Origin: Chloroflexota bacterium
Lineage (GTDB): Bacteria; Chloroflexota; Anaerolineae; CG2-30-64-16
Reading direction: 5' to 3'
Length of the DNA stretch: 64,000 nt
Assembly: GCA_016876015.1 (NCBI GenBank)
Contig: VGOD01000003.1
Coordinates: 1 to 64,000, forward strand
Shown here in pieces: positions 6,621 through 21,342 of the stretch. The notes beneath the pieces are model-generated. The model did no database searches, was not told the DNA's origin, and saw only the letters and a list, made by a program, of their open reading frames with translations. Position 1 is the first letter of the stretch, and each line of letters starts with the position of its first letter. A program made the translations under genes and the position numbers.

Positions 6621-8435
6621 TCACCCTCCCGCCAACCCTTCCGCCTCGGCCACCAGATCGGCAAGGATGCCTAGCCCTTCATTCCAGAAGGCCGGATCGG
6701 TCAGATCAACGCCGAGCGGCTTGACGATGACATGCGGCCAATTGGAACCGCCCGCGGTCAACATGGCGATGTAGTCATCGGCGAAGCCGGCGCCATTGCG
6801 GCGATAGCGGGCATAGAGGGCGAGCACCAGCAGCTCTCCGAACGCGTAGGCGTAGACGTAGCCCGGCGTGCGGATGAAGTGAGGCACGTAGCTCCACCAG
6901 ATGCTGTAGTTGTCGGTCAGGGTCACGCTGTCGCCGAACATGGCGCGCTGCGTGCGCATCCACAACTCGGAGAAGCGATCGGTGGTCAGCTCCCCCTCAT
7001 CGCGCCGCGCGGTGTGGATGGCGTGCTCAAAGCGGTTCATCGTGACCTGGCGGAAGCAGGTGGCGAACGAGTCCTCTAGCTTGGTGGTGAGCATCGCCAG
7101 GCGCACCTGTGGATCGGTCTCGAGGGCCGTGAGGTCCTGGAACACCAGCATCTCGCCGAAGACCGAGGCCGTCTCGGCCGTGGTCAGCGGCGTGCCGGCC
7201 TGCAGCAGGCCTTGCACCCCGGCGAGCTTCTGGTGCACGCCGTGGCCCAACTCATGGGCCAGGGTCATGACGTCGCGCACCTTCGCTTCGTAGTTCATCA
7301 GCACATAGGGATGCACCGATGGCACGGTGGACGCGCTGAACGCGCCGCCCATTTTGCCCGGTCGCGATGGCGCGTCGATCCAGCGCCGCTCGAAGAAGAG
7401 GCTGGCGATCTCGGCCAGGTGGGGGTGGAACTTCTCGTAGGCATGGAGCACCAGGCGACGCGCGGCGTCCCATGTGTAGTGGTGATCGGCGGCCGGCAAG
7501 GGCGCGTAGCGATCGTAGTCATAGAGCGCATCCAGCCCCAGCAGACGGCGCTTGAGACGATAATAGCGCGCCACGATGTCATAGCGCGCGGTGACGGCCT
7601 CGACCAACGCATCCACCGTGCGATCGTCCACTTCGTTCGCCATGTTGCGCGCCGAAATCCAGCCGGGGTAGCGCCGCAGGGTATCGTCCGAGGCTTTGTC
7701 GGCCAGGATCGTGTTGAAGACGAAAGTCGTGGTGCGTCGAAGCTCGCTCAGGCCCGCGGTGACTGCCTCGGCCGCGCGCTGGCGCGTGCCGCGATCCGGC
7801 GAATAGAGCCTGTGCAGCGCCTGGTCGCGCGTCAACTCCTGGCCGTCGAGCCGATATCGGCTTGCGCCGTGTATCTCATCGAAGAAGCGGCCCCACGCAT
7901 TGCGGCCCGTGACGGACTTCTCGGAGAAGATCTTCTCCTCCGGCTCGGTCAGCATGTGCGCACGGAAGCGGCGGACCAGCTCCAGCCAGTGACGATAGCA
8001 GCTCAAAGCTGGATCGGCCAGCCAGACAGCGGCGATCTCGTCGGCTGTGGCCGCCAATTCTAATTCCAGGAAGACCAGCTTCTGCTCCAGTCGCGCGCCG
8101 CGCTCGGTGGCTTTTTGGAGCAACGCGCCATGCGCGGGCGCGCTCGTGTCCGCCGCCCAGACCAGGTAGGCGTAGTTGCCGACCTTCTCGGCGCGCTCAC
8201 GCAGCGTCTCGTAGGCGACGAGCATCTCGCGCAGCCCCGCGGCGTCCAGTCCGGCGACGCGTCCCCGGTATTTTTCGGCCAAGGCATCGGCCGCGCGGTC
8301 CGCGGCATCGAGATCGCGGTCAAGCGCAGGATCGTTGGGGGCCGCGTAGAGGTCGGCCAGGTTCCAGGTAACGTCTTCTGCGCCGCTGAGCGCAGTCTTG
8401 GCCGCGGCGTCGGCCAGTTCAGAGTGATCGGTCAT
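6621..8435 (-). CDS. M3-family oligoendopeptidase (PepF-like)
   Basis: This 604-residue protein has the length and layout of oligoendopeptidase F: an all-helical N-terminal region (ETLRERAEKVGNYAYL), then a catalytic thimet-type domain with the zinc motif AHELGHGVHQ (His394, Glu395, His398) and the third-ligand region ETASVFGEM. It hydrolyses short peptides, most likely in the cytoplasm because no signal peptide is present. AGGAG lies 11 bases upstream of ATG 8435. The 69 bp spacer to the next gene contains three CTCAAA hexamers. It is on the same strand as the synthetase gene but with no clear functional link. Confidence 0.92.
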   Translation of the reverse strand: MTDHSELADAAAKTALSGAEDVTWNLADLYAAPNDPALDRDLDAADRAADALAEKYRGRVAGLDAAGLREMLVAYETLRERAEKVGNYAYLVWAADTSAPAHGALLQKATERGARLEQKLVFLELELAATADEIAAVWLADPALSCYRHWLELVRRFRAHMLTEPEEKIFSEKSVTGRNAWGRFFDEIHGASRYRLDGQELTRDQALHRLYSPDRGTRQRAAEAVTAGLSELRRTTTFVFNTILADKASDDTLRRYPGWISARNMANEVDDRTVDALVEAVTARYDIVARYYRLKRRLLGLDALYDYDRYAPLPAADHHYTWDAARRLVLHAYEKFHPHLAEIASLFFERRWIDAPSRPGKMGGAFSASTVPSVHPYVLMNYEAKVRDVMTLAHELGHGVHQKLAGVQGLLQAGTPLTTAETASVFGEMLVFQDLTALETDPQVRLAMLTTKLEDSFATCFRQVTMNRFEHAIHTARRDEGELTTDRFSELWMRTQRAMFGDSVTLTDNYSIWWSYVPHFIRTPGYVYAYAFGELLVLALYARYRRNGAGFADDYIAMLTAGGSNWPHVIVKPLGVDLTDPAFWNEGLGILADLVAEAEGLAGG

Positions 8436-8503
8436 CGTGAAAAGTCTCCTGCGTGGTGATCGTGTTGTGTATTCCCCTCATCCCCAACTATCCTGCCCCC
8501 ACG

Positions 8504-11443
<2,940 letters not shown>

Positions 11444-11523
11444 AGTCAGTCTCGTAGCTGCTCCCTCCCGCTCTGGCCGGTCTCCGACCGAGCCAGTTCG
11501 GCAACTTGTTTCTTGACGCATCC

Positions 11524-13560
<2,037 letters not shown>

Positions 13561-13577
13561 AGCGCCTCCTCACGCGC

Positions 13578-13606
13578 ATTATACGCCAGCCCAACTGATG
13601 TTGCAA
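13578..13606 (-). promoter_or_regulatory. Sigma-70-type promoter of uvrB
   Basis: On the minus strand TTGCAA is followed by a 17-base spacer and a perfect TATAAT. The -10 box ends about 17 bases before the uvrB start, leaving a very short leader. No LexA-type operator was recognised. Confidence 0.75.
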
Positions 13607-13619
13607 GACACGCGACGTG

Positions 13620-13648
13620 TTGACTGAGCGACCATTTCTGGGTACAAT
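13620..13648 (+). promoter_or_regulatory. Sigma-70-type promoter of the GH3-like gene
   Basis: TTGACT is followed by a 17-base spacer and TACAAT. The expected transcription start is only about 10 bases before ATG 13666, so the mRNA would be nearly leaderless, and no Shine-Dalgarno sequence is present. It is back-to-back with the uvrB promoter. Confidence 0.7.
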
Positions 13649-13665
13649 AGCCACACTGGATAGAC

Positions 13666-16600
13666 ATGATGAGACGCGCACTCCGCCTTTTGTTCCTGTT
13701 GACCTGGCTGACGGCGGCTGGCCTGCCGGCGGCCCCGTCGCTCGCCGCGGGGCCGGCGTTCCAGGGCCAGCTCACGCCGACCCCGACGCCCCTGGCCAGG
13801 ACGACGCCCAGGCCCATAGACGTGAAGCCGATCATGGATCGGATGTCCGTGGCCGACAAGGTCGGGCAGTTGTTCCTGGTCACGTTCCAGGGCCGGGATG
13901 TCTCGGCCAACTCCGACATCGCGGTGTTGGTGCGCGACTACCGCGTGGGCGGCGTGCTGCTATTGCCCACCAACGATAACTTCCGCAATACGCCCATCCT
14001 GGCAGTCCCCGTCACGGCCACCCAAACGATCACCCAGGCGACGCCGACTCGACCGGCGCCCCCCGCCCTCACAGCGGCGCCGCCCACAGCCAGCGCGACG
14101 GGTCAGCCCACGTCGCCGGCGCAGACCACGACGCCGACCCAGACGCTCTTTCTCGACACGCCTCAGCAGATCGCCGCCCTGGCCAATTCGCTCCAGACGT
14201 TGGCCGGCAGCCAGCCGCGACCTATCTCGTCAGGCGCGGCCATCACGCGCGCCATACAGCCCACTGTCACCGCGCCCGGTTTGCGCATTCCACTCCTGAT
14301 CGGCCTGGATTGGATCGGCGACGATAGCTCCTTCTTTGCCGGCGGGGGCGGCTTCACCCCGTTGCCGAGCGAGATGGCGCTCGGCGCGACCTGGTCGCCG
14401 GCCCTGGCGGACAAGGTCGGGCAGGTGGTGGGCCAGGAATTGCAGGCGAGTGGAGTGAACCTGCTGTTGGGTCCCACGCTGGACGTGCTCGATGTGCCGC
14501 GACCGGGCAGCAAGGGGGACCTGGACACCCGCAGCTTTGGCGGCGACCCGTTTTGGGTTGGCCAGATGGGACAGGCGTTCATCCGTGGGGTGCAGACCGG
14601 CAGCAAAGCCGCGGTCGTGACCGCAGCCAAGCACTTCCCTGGTCAGGGCGGCAGCGACCGCCGGCCCGAAGATGAAGTCGCCACCATCCAGAAATCGCTC
14701 CAGCAGTTGCGCCAGATCGAGCTCGCACCGTTTGCGTCGGTCACGGCCGGCGGCGATCTCGCCGCGCCCGGCGTCACAGGGGCGCTGATGACCTCGCATA
14801 TCCGCTATCGCGGCTTCCAGGGCAACATCCGGCAGCTTACCCCGCCGATCAGCCTGGCGCCCCAGTTGCAGGACCTGATGGCGCTCAAGGAATTCGCCGA
14901 CTGGCGCGCGTTGGGCGGCGTGCTGATCAGCGATGCACTAGGCGTGCCAGCCCTGCGGCGCTACTATGATCCGCAGCTCCAGAAGTTTCCCCATCGCCAG
15001 GTGGCCCAAGATGCTTTTCTGGCAGGCAACGATCTGCTGTATCTCTCCCGTTTTGCGCTGACTGATAACTGGAGCGAGCAATTCGCAGCCATCAAAGAGA
15101 CCGTTCTGTATTTTCAGAGCAAGTATCAGACAGACAATCAGTTTCGCAGCCAGGTGGACGCCTCGGTGGAGCGCATCCTGAAACTCAAGCTGCGCATCTA
15201 CGGCGGCATCTGGCTGGAAGCGGACTTCCAGCGTGATCTGAGCCGACTCCACGAGACCGTCGGCCAGAACAGCCCGGTGACGCAGGCGGTCGCGCGCGCC
15301 GCGCTGACGCTGATCTATCCCGGTCGCGAGGAGCTGGCGGATCGGATGCCGGCGGCTCCTTTGACAGATGAGAACATCCTGATCTTCACTGAGGCGCGCG
15401 CGGTCCGGGAATGCGCCGCGTGCGCGGCCACCCCGGTGATCTCACCGACCGCCGTCCAGGAGATCATGTTGCGGCTCTACGGGCCGAGCGCCACTGGCGT
15501 CATCACGCCGGGACGCATTCGCAGTTTCACCCATAGCGATCTCAACCGCGTGTTGGCCGCGCCGCCGGATCAGGGCGGAGAGGTGGAACGGGCGATCGCC
15601 AATGCCAGGTGGATCGTTTTCATCCAGCTCGACTATAGTCCCGACGAGTACCCGGAATCGGCCGCGCTGCGCGCCTTTCTGGCCAAACGCTCCGACAGCC
15701 TGCGCGACAAGCGGCTGGTGGTGATGGCGCTCAACGCGCCGTACTACCTGGACACCACCGAGATCAGCAAGCTCACGGCCTACTTCGGCGTGTATGGCCG
15801 CACCGGGCCGTTTCTGGAGACGGCCGTGCGGGTGCTGTTCCGCGAATTCAGCCCGGTCGGCGCGCCGCCCGTCACCGTGACCGGCATCAACTACGAGCTG
15901 ATCAAGATCCTGGAGCCGGCCGCCGGCCAGATCATCGCCCTCGGTCCAGGCGGTTCCGGTCCCGATCTGGCGACGCTCAAGGCCAGCATCCTGGTCGGCA
16001 GCCGCATCCCACTGGAGACGGGCGTGATCCTCGATCGCAAGGGCCACCCCGTGCCCGATGGCACGGTCGTGGAGTTCCATCTGCGCTATCCCGGCGAGGC
16101 GCTGGAGTTGGCGCCCAGAATCGAGACCACATCGGCCGGTCGCGCACGCACGAGCGTTCTTCTGGATCGGCCAGGCGAGCTGTGGATCACCGCGCAGAGC
16201 GGCGAGGCGAAGGATTCGGCGCGCATCGTGCTGAAGGTGGGGGGTGATGCGCCGGGCAGCATCGCGACCGTCTTGCCGTCGCCCACCCCATCGCCGACTA
16301 TCACACCCTCGCCGGCGCCGACGATGACGCCCAGTCCAGAGCCGAGCCCCACGCCTACTCGTGCGCCGACGCCGACGCCGACGCCCGCGCCGCCCAAGTC
16401 GCGCGTGGCCCTGCCATCCTTCTTCTACGGACTGCTTGGGGTCGTCATGGCCAGCAGCGCGGCGTTCACTGTGCGCAGGCGCAACAGACCGCCGGACCTG
16501 GCGCGCTCACCGGGAGCCGGTCCGAGCCACAAGTCGTCGCTCCATCAGGATGTGGAAGCGGCGCTGTGGTCCGTCGTCATCGCATGGGGCGCGTATCTCC

Positions 16601-16752
16601 TCTACTCGGTGGGTTGGCTGCCAGGCTCGACCGAGCTCCAGGCCGGCGGCCAGACCTGGGCGGCTGGCGCGGTGACGCTGATCGGCGGCTTGACGACGCT
16701 GATCTGGACGCGACCGCGCGAAGGACAGCAGGACACGGGGCAGAAAGGATGA
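13666..16752 (+). CDS. Secreted or membrane-anchored GH3-like (beta-N-acetylhexosaminidase-type) protein
   Basis: This 1028-residue protein starts with a signal peptide (residues 1-28), then a Thr/Pro linker and a GH3 barrel domain of the NagZ type. The KHFPGQG motif lies near residue 322 and the nucleophile Asp is in LISDALG, near residue 423. The NagZ acid/base dyad (Asp-x-His after HFPGHG) is not conserved: the segment reads GGSDRRPEDE. A ~150-residue Pro/Thr-rich insertion interrupts the N-terminal half of the barrel. An Ig-like segment follows near residue 780, then a TPSPTP linker and two or three C-terminal membrane helices. It may act on peptidoglycan or chitin-type sugars outside the cell, but activity is uncertain given the missing dyad. 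Confidence 0.8.
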   Translation: MMRRALRLLFLLTWLTAAGLPAAPSLAAGPAFQGQLTPTPTPLARTTPRPIDVKPIMDRMSVADKVGQLFLVTFQGRDVSANSDIAVLVRDYRVGGVLLLPTNDNFRNTPILAVPVTATQTITQATPTRPAPPALTAAPPTASATGQPTSPAQTTTPTQTLFLDTPQQIAALANSLQTLAGSQPRPISSGAAITRAIQPTVTAPGLRIPLLIGLDWIGDDSSFFAGGGGFTPLPSEMALGATWSPALADKVGQVVGQELQASGVNLLLGPTLDVLDVPRPGSKGDLDTRSFGGDPFWVGQMGQAFIRGVQTGSKAAVVTAAKHFPGQGGSDRRPEDEVATIQKSLQQLRQIELAPFASVTAGGDLAAPGVTGALMTSHIRYRGFQGNIRQLTPPISLAPQLQDLMALKEFADWRALGGVLISDALGVPALRRYYDPQLQKFPHRQVAQDAFLAGNDLLYLSRFALTDNWSEQFAAIKETVLYFQSKYQTDNQFRSQVDASVERILKLKLRIYGGIWLEADFQRDLSRLHETVGQNSPVTQAVARAALTLIYPGREELADRMPAAPLTDENILIFTEARAVRECAACAATPVISPTAVQEIMLRLYGPSATGVITPGRIRSFTHSDLNRVLAAPPDQGGEVERAIANARWIVFIQLDYSPDEYPESAALRAFLAKRSDSLRDKRLVVMALNAPYYLDTTEISKLTAYFGVYGRTGPFLETAVRVLFREFSPVGAPPVTVTGINYELIKILEPAAGQIIALGPGGSGPDLATLKASILVGSRIPLETGVILDRKGHPVPDGTVVEFHLRYPGEALELAPRIETTSAGRARTSVLLDRPGELWITAQSGEAKDSARIVLKVGGDAPGSIATVLPSPTPSPTITPSPAPTMTPSPEPSPTPTRAPTPTPTPAPPKSRVALPSFFYGLLGVVMASSAAFTVRRRNRPPDLARSPGAGPSHKSSLHQDVEAALWSVVIAWGAYLLYSVGWLPGSTELQAGGQTWAAGAVTLIGGLTTLIWTRPREGQQDTGQKG

Positions 16753-16832
16753 GTTATTCTACCATTGCTTGCGCCGGTTCCGTGAACCGGCGGCGGGTCA
16801 CGGAACCGCCCAGAGCCAGGAGTGGGCGATTT

Positions 16833-17891
16833 TCAGGGCAACCCAGATAGGGCCGTCGGCGTAGCGATGAGATTCGCCTCTGGCGGCAGCAGGGGCGGCC
16901 AGAGGCTCACCAACAGCGCCAACACCGTGGCGATCAGCGCGGCGGTGGCCAGCCAGCGGTGAGCCCGCCACAGGTCCACCCAGGTCGTGCGACTGGCGAC
17001 CTCCAGGAACGGCGGACTTGCAGACAGCGGCGAGAGGGGCGGCGAGAAGAGGAGATCGCGGAAGGCTTCTGCCGAAGGCGGCCGATCGTCCGGATGCTGA
17101 GCCATTGCCGTCAGAATGGCCCGTTCCACCGGCTGGGAGATGCGCGGATTGATGTCACGCGGGGGCACGAGGCTTCCCGGCTTGAGAAAACGTTGCTTGG
17201 CGTCGGCAGGCGACTCGCCGGTCAGCAGATGATAGAGCGTGGCCCCCAGCGAATAGAGATCGGTGCGCACATCGGTGTGACCGGTGTCGCTGCCGTATTG
17301 CTCCAGGGGCGTGTATGCCACTGTGCCGCGGCCCTGCACCACCGTCACCGTGCGGCTCTCATCGGGCTGCAACAACTTGACCAGGCCAAAGTCCACCAGC
17401 TTCAGGACCCCGCGCGGCGTCTGCTTGATATTGGATGGCTTGATATCGCGATGGAGAACCGGCGGCTCTTGCGTGTGCAGATAGGTTAGAGCATCGCACA
17501 ATTGCGCCGCCCAGCCCAGCACCGTTGCTTCCTCCAGGAAGTCGCCCCGCCGGCGGGCAGCCTCGAGGAGCTGCCGCAGGTCATAGCCCGGCACGAAGTC
17601 CATCACCAGATATTCGCGGCCGGATTCTGCAAAGAAGTCGGAAACCTTGGGCAGGTTGGGATGATCGAGGCGAGCCAGCGTGCTGGCTTCGCGGTAGAAC
17701 TGGTCGTGAGCTTGCGTCTCCATCCCCGGCTCGCTGATCAGTTCCGGCAGCACCTCTTTGAGCGCGCAGATGCGACCGCGCAGACGCAGGTCCTCGGCCT
17801 TGTACACTGCGCCCATGCCGCCTTGGCCGATCAGATCAATGATTTCGTATCGGTCGCGCAAGACAGCGCCGACCGGCAGGATGGAAGACAT
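16833..17891 (-). CDS. Membrane-anchored Ser/Thr protein kinase
   Basis: This is a 352-residue Hanks-type (PknB-like) kinase. Visible motifs are the glycine loop GQGGMGAVY, the catalytic Lys in [15 protein letters not shown] and DFGLVK, with an activation loop ([21 protein letters not shown]). The C-terminus has one membrane helix ([18 protein letters not shown]) and a very short outer tail without sensor domains. ATG 17891 is preferred because the track's first 31 residues are translated period-7 repeat. The gene is divergent from an FHA-domain regulator, a common kinase-substrate arrangement. Confidence 0.9.
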   Translation of the reverse strand: MSSILPVGAVLRDRYEIIDLIGQGGMGAVYKAEDLRLRGRICALKEVLPELISEPGMETQAHDQFYREASTLARLDHPNLPKVSDFFAESGREYLVMDFVPGYDLRQLLEAARRRGDFLEEATVLGWAAQLCDALTYLHTQEPPVLHRDIKPSNIKQTPRGVLKLVDFGLVKLLQPDESRTVTVVQGRGTVAYTPLEQYGSDTGHTDVRTDLYSLGATLYHLLTGESPADAKQRFLKPGSLVPPRDINPRISQPVERAILTAMAQHPDDRPPSAEAFRDLLFSPPLSPLSASPPFLEVASRTTWVDLWRAHRWLATAALIATVLALLVSLWPPLLPPEANLIATPTALSGLP

Positions 17892-17897
17892 GTTGGT

Positions 17898-18035
17898 TGT
17901 GAGTGTTGCGTATTGCGTATTCCGTGAGATGGAGCCGACGAGACCGCTGACACCGATTATGACGCAACTCAGGAACGCTGTCAAAGAACCACCTGACGTT
18001 TGACGCTTGACGTTTCACGCTCGATGCTTCACACC
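17898..18035. repeat. Divergent spacer with two period-7 repeat runs
   Basis: Between the kinase and FHA genes lie GCGTATT-GCGTATT-CCGTGAG heptamers (about 17900-17925) and an ACGTTTG-ACGCTTG-ACGTTTC-ACGCTCG run (about 17996-18030). No convincing promoter box is visible, although both genes should start transcription here. The repeats are of the same period as those at 587-624 and 1021-1091. Confidence 0.65.
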
Positions 18036-18051
18036 CGGAGCACACCAACTC

Positions 18052-18708
18052 ATGGCCCACACATCCAACGTGCGAGAATCGGCTATGCTCGTCTTGCATC
18101 GCGGCGCGGAGCCCAGCCAGACGCTAACGCTGGAACGGCAGACAGTCATCATCGGCCGCAGCTCCAATTGCGATATCGTGCTCGACGATCGCCAGGTTTC
18201 GCGCATGCACGCGCGCATCGCCTGGCGCGGGGATCATTATGAGATCGAGGATCTGGCCAGCAAGAATGGCACCCACCTCAACGGTCGCGAGGTGATTGGA
18301 CCGCAGCCGCTGCGCGACGGCGACGAAATCCAGATCGCCTTGCGCTATAAGCTCGCGTTCGTGGATGCGGGCGCCACCGCGCCGCTGATGTTCGAGAGCG
18401 TCTCCGAGAGAGGCTTGCGGATGGACACGGCCGGACACCAGGTTTGGGTCAGCGGCCGGCTGCTGGAGCCACCGCTCTCGGCCCAGCAGTATCGGCTGCT
18501 GGAGCTGGTCTTCGCCGCGACGGGGGTCGTCGGCCGCGATGAGCTGGTGCGCGCAGTCTGGCCGGAAGCGGCCGAAGGAAGCGTCTCCGAGCAGTCCATT
18601 GATGCGCTGGTCCGCCGGCTGCGCGAACGCCTGGCCGAGCTCGATCCTGAGCACCAGTATCTGGTCACGATGCGCGGGCACGGATTCCGGTTCGAGAACC
18701 GGCCGTGA
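18052..18708 (+). CDS. FHA-domain protein with C-terminal OmpR-type winged helix
   Basis: This 218-residue protein has an N-terminal FHA phosphothreonine-binding domain ([31 protein letters not shown]) at about residues 20-100. Residues ~115-215 form a DNA-binding winged helix of the OmpR/PhoB C-terminal type ([33 protein letters not shown]). There is no receiver domain, so activity may be controlled by the divergent Ser/Thr kinase (inference). The mycobacterial regulator EmbR joins the same two modules in reverse order with an extra BTAD domain. ATG 18052 has GGAG 11 bases upstream; ATG 18085 is an alternative start. The hemW gene follows after 19 bases. Confidence 0.85.
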   Translation: MAHTSNVRESAMLVLHRGAEPSQTLTLERQTVIIGRSSNCDIVLDDRQVSRMHARIAWRGDHYEIEDLASKNGTHLNGREVIGPQPLRDGDEIQIALRYKLAFVDAGATAPLMFESVSERGLRMDTAGHQVWVSGRLLEPPLSAQQYRLLELVFAATGVVGRDELVRAVWPEAAEGSVSEQSIDALVRRLRERLAELDPEHQYLVTMRGHGFRFENRP

Positions 18709-18727
18709 TAAGGCTGAGGCTGTACCC

Positions 18728-19954
18728 TTGCGTTTTCCCATCGCCCTCTATCTCCACGTTCCCTTCTGCGCGACGCGTTGTCACTATTGCGATTTCAACA
18801 CCTACGCGGGGCTAGAGACGCTCTTCGAGCCATATGTGACCGCCCTCTGCCAGGAGATTCGGTCCGCTGGCGCGGCGCGCGGCCGGCCTGCTGCGTCCAC
18901 CATCTTCATTGGCGGGGGCACGCCCACGGTGCTGCCAGCCGATCTGCTGGTCCAGGCGCTCGCGGCCTGTCGAGAGGCGTTCGACGTCGCGGCCGACGCC
19001 GAGATCACATGCGAAGCCAATCCCGGCCCGCCGGCGGCGTCCAAGACCGGCGCGGTGGATCAGCCGCGCTTCGCCCTGCTGCGCCGGATGGGAGTCAACC
19101 GGCTGAGCCTGGGCGTGCAGAGCTTCGATGACGACGAGCTGCGCTGGCTGGGCCGCATCCATACCTCGTCCGAAGCCACAAGAGCGTTCACAGCGGCGCG
19201 CGCAGCCGGCTTCGCCAACCTGAACCTCGACTTGATCTTCGGCCTGCCTGGCCAGCCGCCGGCGACGTGGCGTCGCACGCTGGCTCACGCGGTCAGTCTG
19301 CAGGGCGAGCACCTGTCGTTGTACGGCCTCACACTCGAAGAGGGCGCTCCCCTGACAGACCGCGTGCGCCGCGGCCTGACACCCGCTCCGGATGACGATC
19401 TGGCGGCCGATCTCTACCTGTTCGCGGCCGACTTCCTGGCGACTCATGGTTATGTCCAGTATGAGATATCCAACTGGGCGCGGCCCGTGCAGACCACCTC
19501 TGCCACACCCAACTCCCCCGCCAGCGATCGTCGTTGCCGGCACAATCTCACCTATTGGCGCCGCGAGCCATACCTGGGTTTCGGCGCGGGCGCGCACAGC
19601 TTCGAGACCGCACCTGAGGCGGCCGGGGCCGATCGGCGGTGGTGGAATGTGCGCGCAGTGCCAGATTACATCCAGCGCATGAACACAACCGGATCGGCTG
19701 AAGCGGGCCAGGAGACGATCGGGGGGCGGCTGGCGATGGGCGAGTTGATGATGCTGGGCCTGCGCTTGACCATGGAAGGCGTGTCAGACGCCCGGTTCCG
19801 TGAACAGTGCGGCGCGGAGGTGGCCGAGGTGTTCGAGCGAGAAATTCGCCGCCTCGCCGGCCGGGGGCTGCTGGAACGCCTGCCAGATCGCGTGCGCCTG
19901 ACGCCAAACGGTCGGCTGCTGGGGAATCGCGTGTTCGCTCAGTTCTTGCCGTGA
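18728..19954 (+). CDS. hemW: HemW-type radical SAM protein (heme chaperone, coproporphyrinogen III oxidase-like)
   Basis: This 408-residue protein has the radical SAM cluster motif FCATRCHYC (Cys14, Cys18, Cys21), IFIGGGTPT, the NRLSLGVQSFDD strand, and a C-terminal HemW region (FGAGAHSF). It resembles HemW rather than HemN. HemW is reported to bind heme and deliver it to respiratory enzymes rather than act as an oxidase. The track's start (18539) lies inside the FHA gene. TTG 18728 is preferred because GAGG lies 8 bases upstream and the CxxxCxxC motif is then at the usual distance from the N-terminus. The stop overlaps a possible GTG of the PHP gene. Confidence 0.9.
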   Translation: MRFPIALYLHVPFCATRCHYCDFNTYAGLETLFEPYVTALCQEIRSAGAARGRPAASTIFIGGGTPTVLPADLLVQALAACREAFDVAADAEITCEANPGPPAASKTGAVDQPRFALLRRMGVNRLSLGVQSFDDDELRWLGRIHTSSEATRAFTAARAAGFANLNLDLIFGLPGQPPATWRRTLAHAVSLQGEHLSLYGLTLEEGAPLTDRVRRGLTPAPDDDLAADLYLFAADFLATHGYVQYEISNWARPVQTTSATPNSPASDRRCRHNLTYWRREPYLGFGAGAHSFETAPEAAGADRRWWNVRAVPDYIQRMNTTGSAEAGQETIGGRLAMGELMMLGLRLTMEGVSDARFREQCGAEVAEVFEREIRRLAGRGLLERLPDRVRLTPNGRLLGNRVFAQFLP

Positions 19955-19959
19955 AGACC

Positions 19960-21342
19960 ATGGATACTACCCACTTCCACTTCGCAGGTCAGCTCACCGC
20001 GCGCGACTGCAAACGGCATATCCCACATGCGTTTGTCGCGCCGGCCGACAGCCGCGAGCTGCAAATCCATTTCCGCTTCACGCCGGCCCGCGGGCACGGC
20101 GTGGCCAATCTGCTGACCCTGACCCTTTTCGACCCGCACGGATTCCGGGGCGCTGGACATCGCGGCGGCGCCTGCCACCAGGTGCGGCTCACGGCAGAGG
20201 AAGCGACGCCCGGTTATCTGCGGGGTCAGTTGCCAGCCGGCGCATGGAACGTCCAGATTGACACGCACATGATCATGCCAGCCGAAGCGGTTTGCTATTG
20301 GCTGGACGTCTCCATCGTGCGCGGCGGCGTCTCGTCCAGCGAGACGCCGATCGTGTTCGAGCCGCCGGCGCACAAGACGCCGCGTCGCGGCCCCGGTTGG
20401 TATCGGGGCGACCTGCACACGCACACGAACCACTCTGATGGCGGCAAACGCACTGTCGCCGAACTGATCCAAAGCGCGCGTCAGGCCGGGTTGGACTTCG
20501 TCTTCCTCACCGATCACAACACCAACGCGGGCCAGGTCGAAATGCCGGCAGGCAGCCTGCGGCCAGATGACCTGTCCTCCAATGATCTGCTGATGGCCAG
20601 CGGCATCGAGCTGACCACCTTCTGGGGCCATGCGCTCTGTCTGGGCGCGCGGGAGTGGATTGACTGGCGGGTGCGACCTGGCACGGGCGACATCGCAGCC
20701 ATCGCTGCCGCGGCCCGCGGCCGCGACCAGGTCTTCATCATCGCCCATCCCCAGTCAAAAGGCGATCCTGGCTGCACGGGCTGCGCATGGCGCTTCGGCG
20801 AGATGATGCCTGGCGACGCCCGGTTGGTGGAGATTTGGAATGGGCCGTGGGCGGGCAATTCTAACAACGAGGGCTCGCTGGCGCTCTGGTACGATTGGCT
20901 CAACCAGGGGCTGCGGCTAGTCGCGACGGCCGGGAGCGACACGCATGGCAGCCGAGACTACGGCCGCTGGCCGGGATTCAGCGTGATCTACGCCGAGGAG
21001 CTCTCAGAAGCGGCGCTGCTCAAGGCGCTCGCTGCGGGACGGCTCTACCTCAGCGCGGGGCCGCAGCTCGCCTTCCAGGGGCAGATGGCCGATGGCGCGT
21101 GCGCCATCAGCGGCGACACGGTCTCGACGCCTGCCGATTTCACCGTGACCTGGGCCAACTGCCCGGAAGACGCGCAGCTCCGCCTGATCGCCAATGGCAG
21201 ACTGCTGCGAGTTTCGCCTACCGGCGACCAGGGCGTCTATGCGTGGCGCATGACGCCAGCCGATGCCGACTGGGTGTTGGCGGAGGTGCGCAACCGCGAC
21301 GGCGAGATGCTCGCCATCACGAATCCGATCTTCCTGTCGTGA
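19960..21342 (+). CDS. PHP-domain metallohydrolase (CehA/McbA-like)
   Basis: This 460-residue protein has a ~145-residue N-terminal beta-rich domain followed by a PHP domain: DLHTHTNHSDG (near residue 153), LTDHNTN, HPQSKGDPG and GSDTHGS supply the metal ligands. The layout matches CehA/McbA-type hydrolases, whose substrates range from carbaryl esters to phosphodiesters; the actual substrate is unknown. ATG 19960 is selected, and GTG 19951, which overlaps the hemW stop, is an alternative. A strong palindrome 17 bases after the stop probably ends transcription. Confidence 0.82.
   Translation: MDTTHFHFAGQLTARDCKRHIPHAFVAPADSRELQIHFRFTPARGHGVANLLTLTLFDPHGFRGAGHRGGACHQVRLTAEEATPGYLRGQLPAGAWNVQIDTHMIMPAEAVCYWLDVSIVRGGVSSSETPIVFEPPAHKTPRRGPGWYRGDLHTHTNHSDGGKRTVAELIQSARQAGLDFVFLTDHNTNAGQVEMPAGSLRPDDLSSNDLLMASGIELTTFWGHALCLGAREWIDWRVRPGTGDIAAIAAAARGRDQVFIIAHPQSKGDPGCTGCAWRFGEMMPGDARLVEIWNGPWAGNSNNEGSLALWYDWLNQGLRLVATAGSDTHGSRDYGRWPGFSVIYAEELSEAALLKALAAGRLYLSAGPQLAFQGQMADGACAISGDTVSTPADFTVTWANCPEDAQLRLIANGRLLRVSPTGDQGVYAWRMTPADADWVLAEVRNRDGEMLAITNPIFLS

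Noticed and set aside
11444-11523. Extended N-terminus of the topoisomerase A subunit
   Set aside because: The extra 26 codons lie in a spacer carrying a GGCCGGTCTCCGACC repeat fragment, and the family start is MELGTIRQ at 11443.
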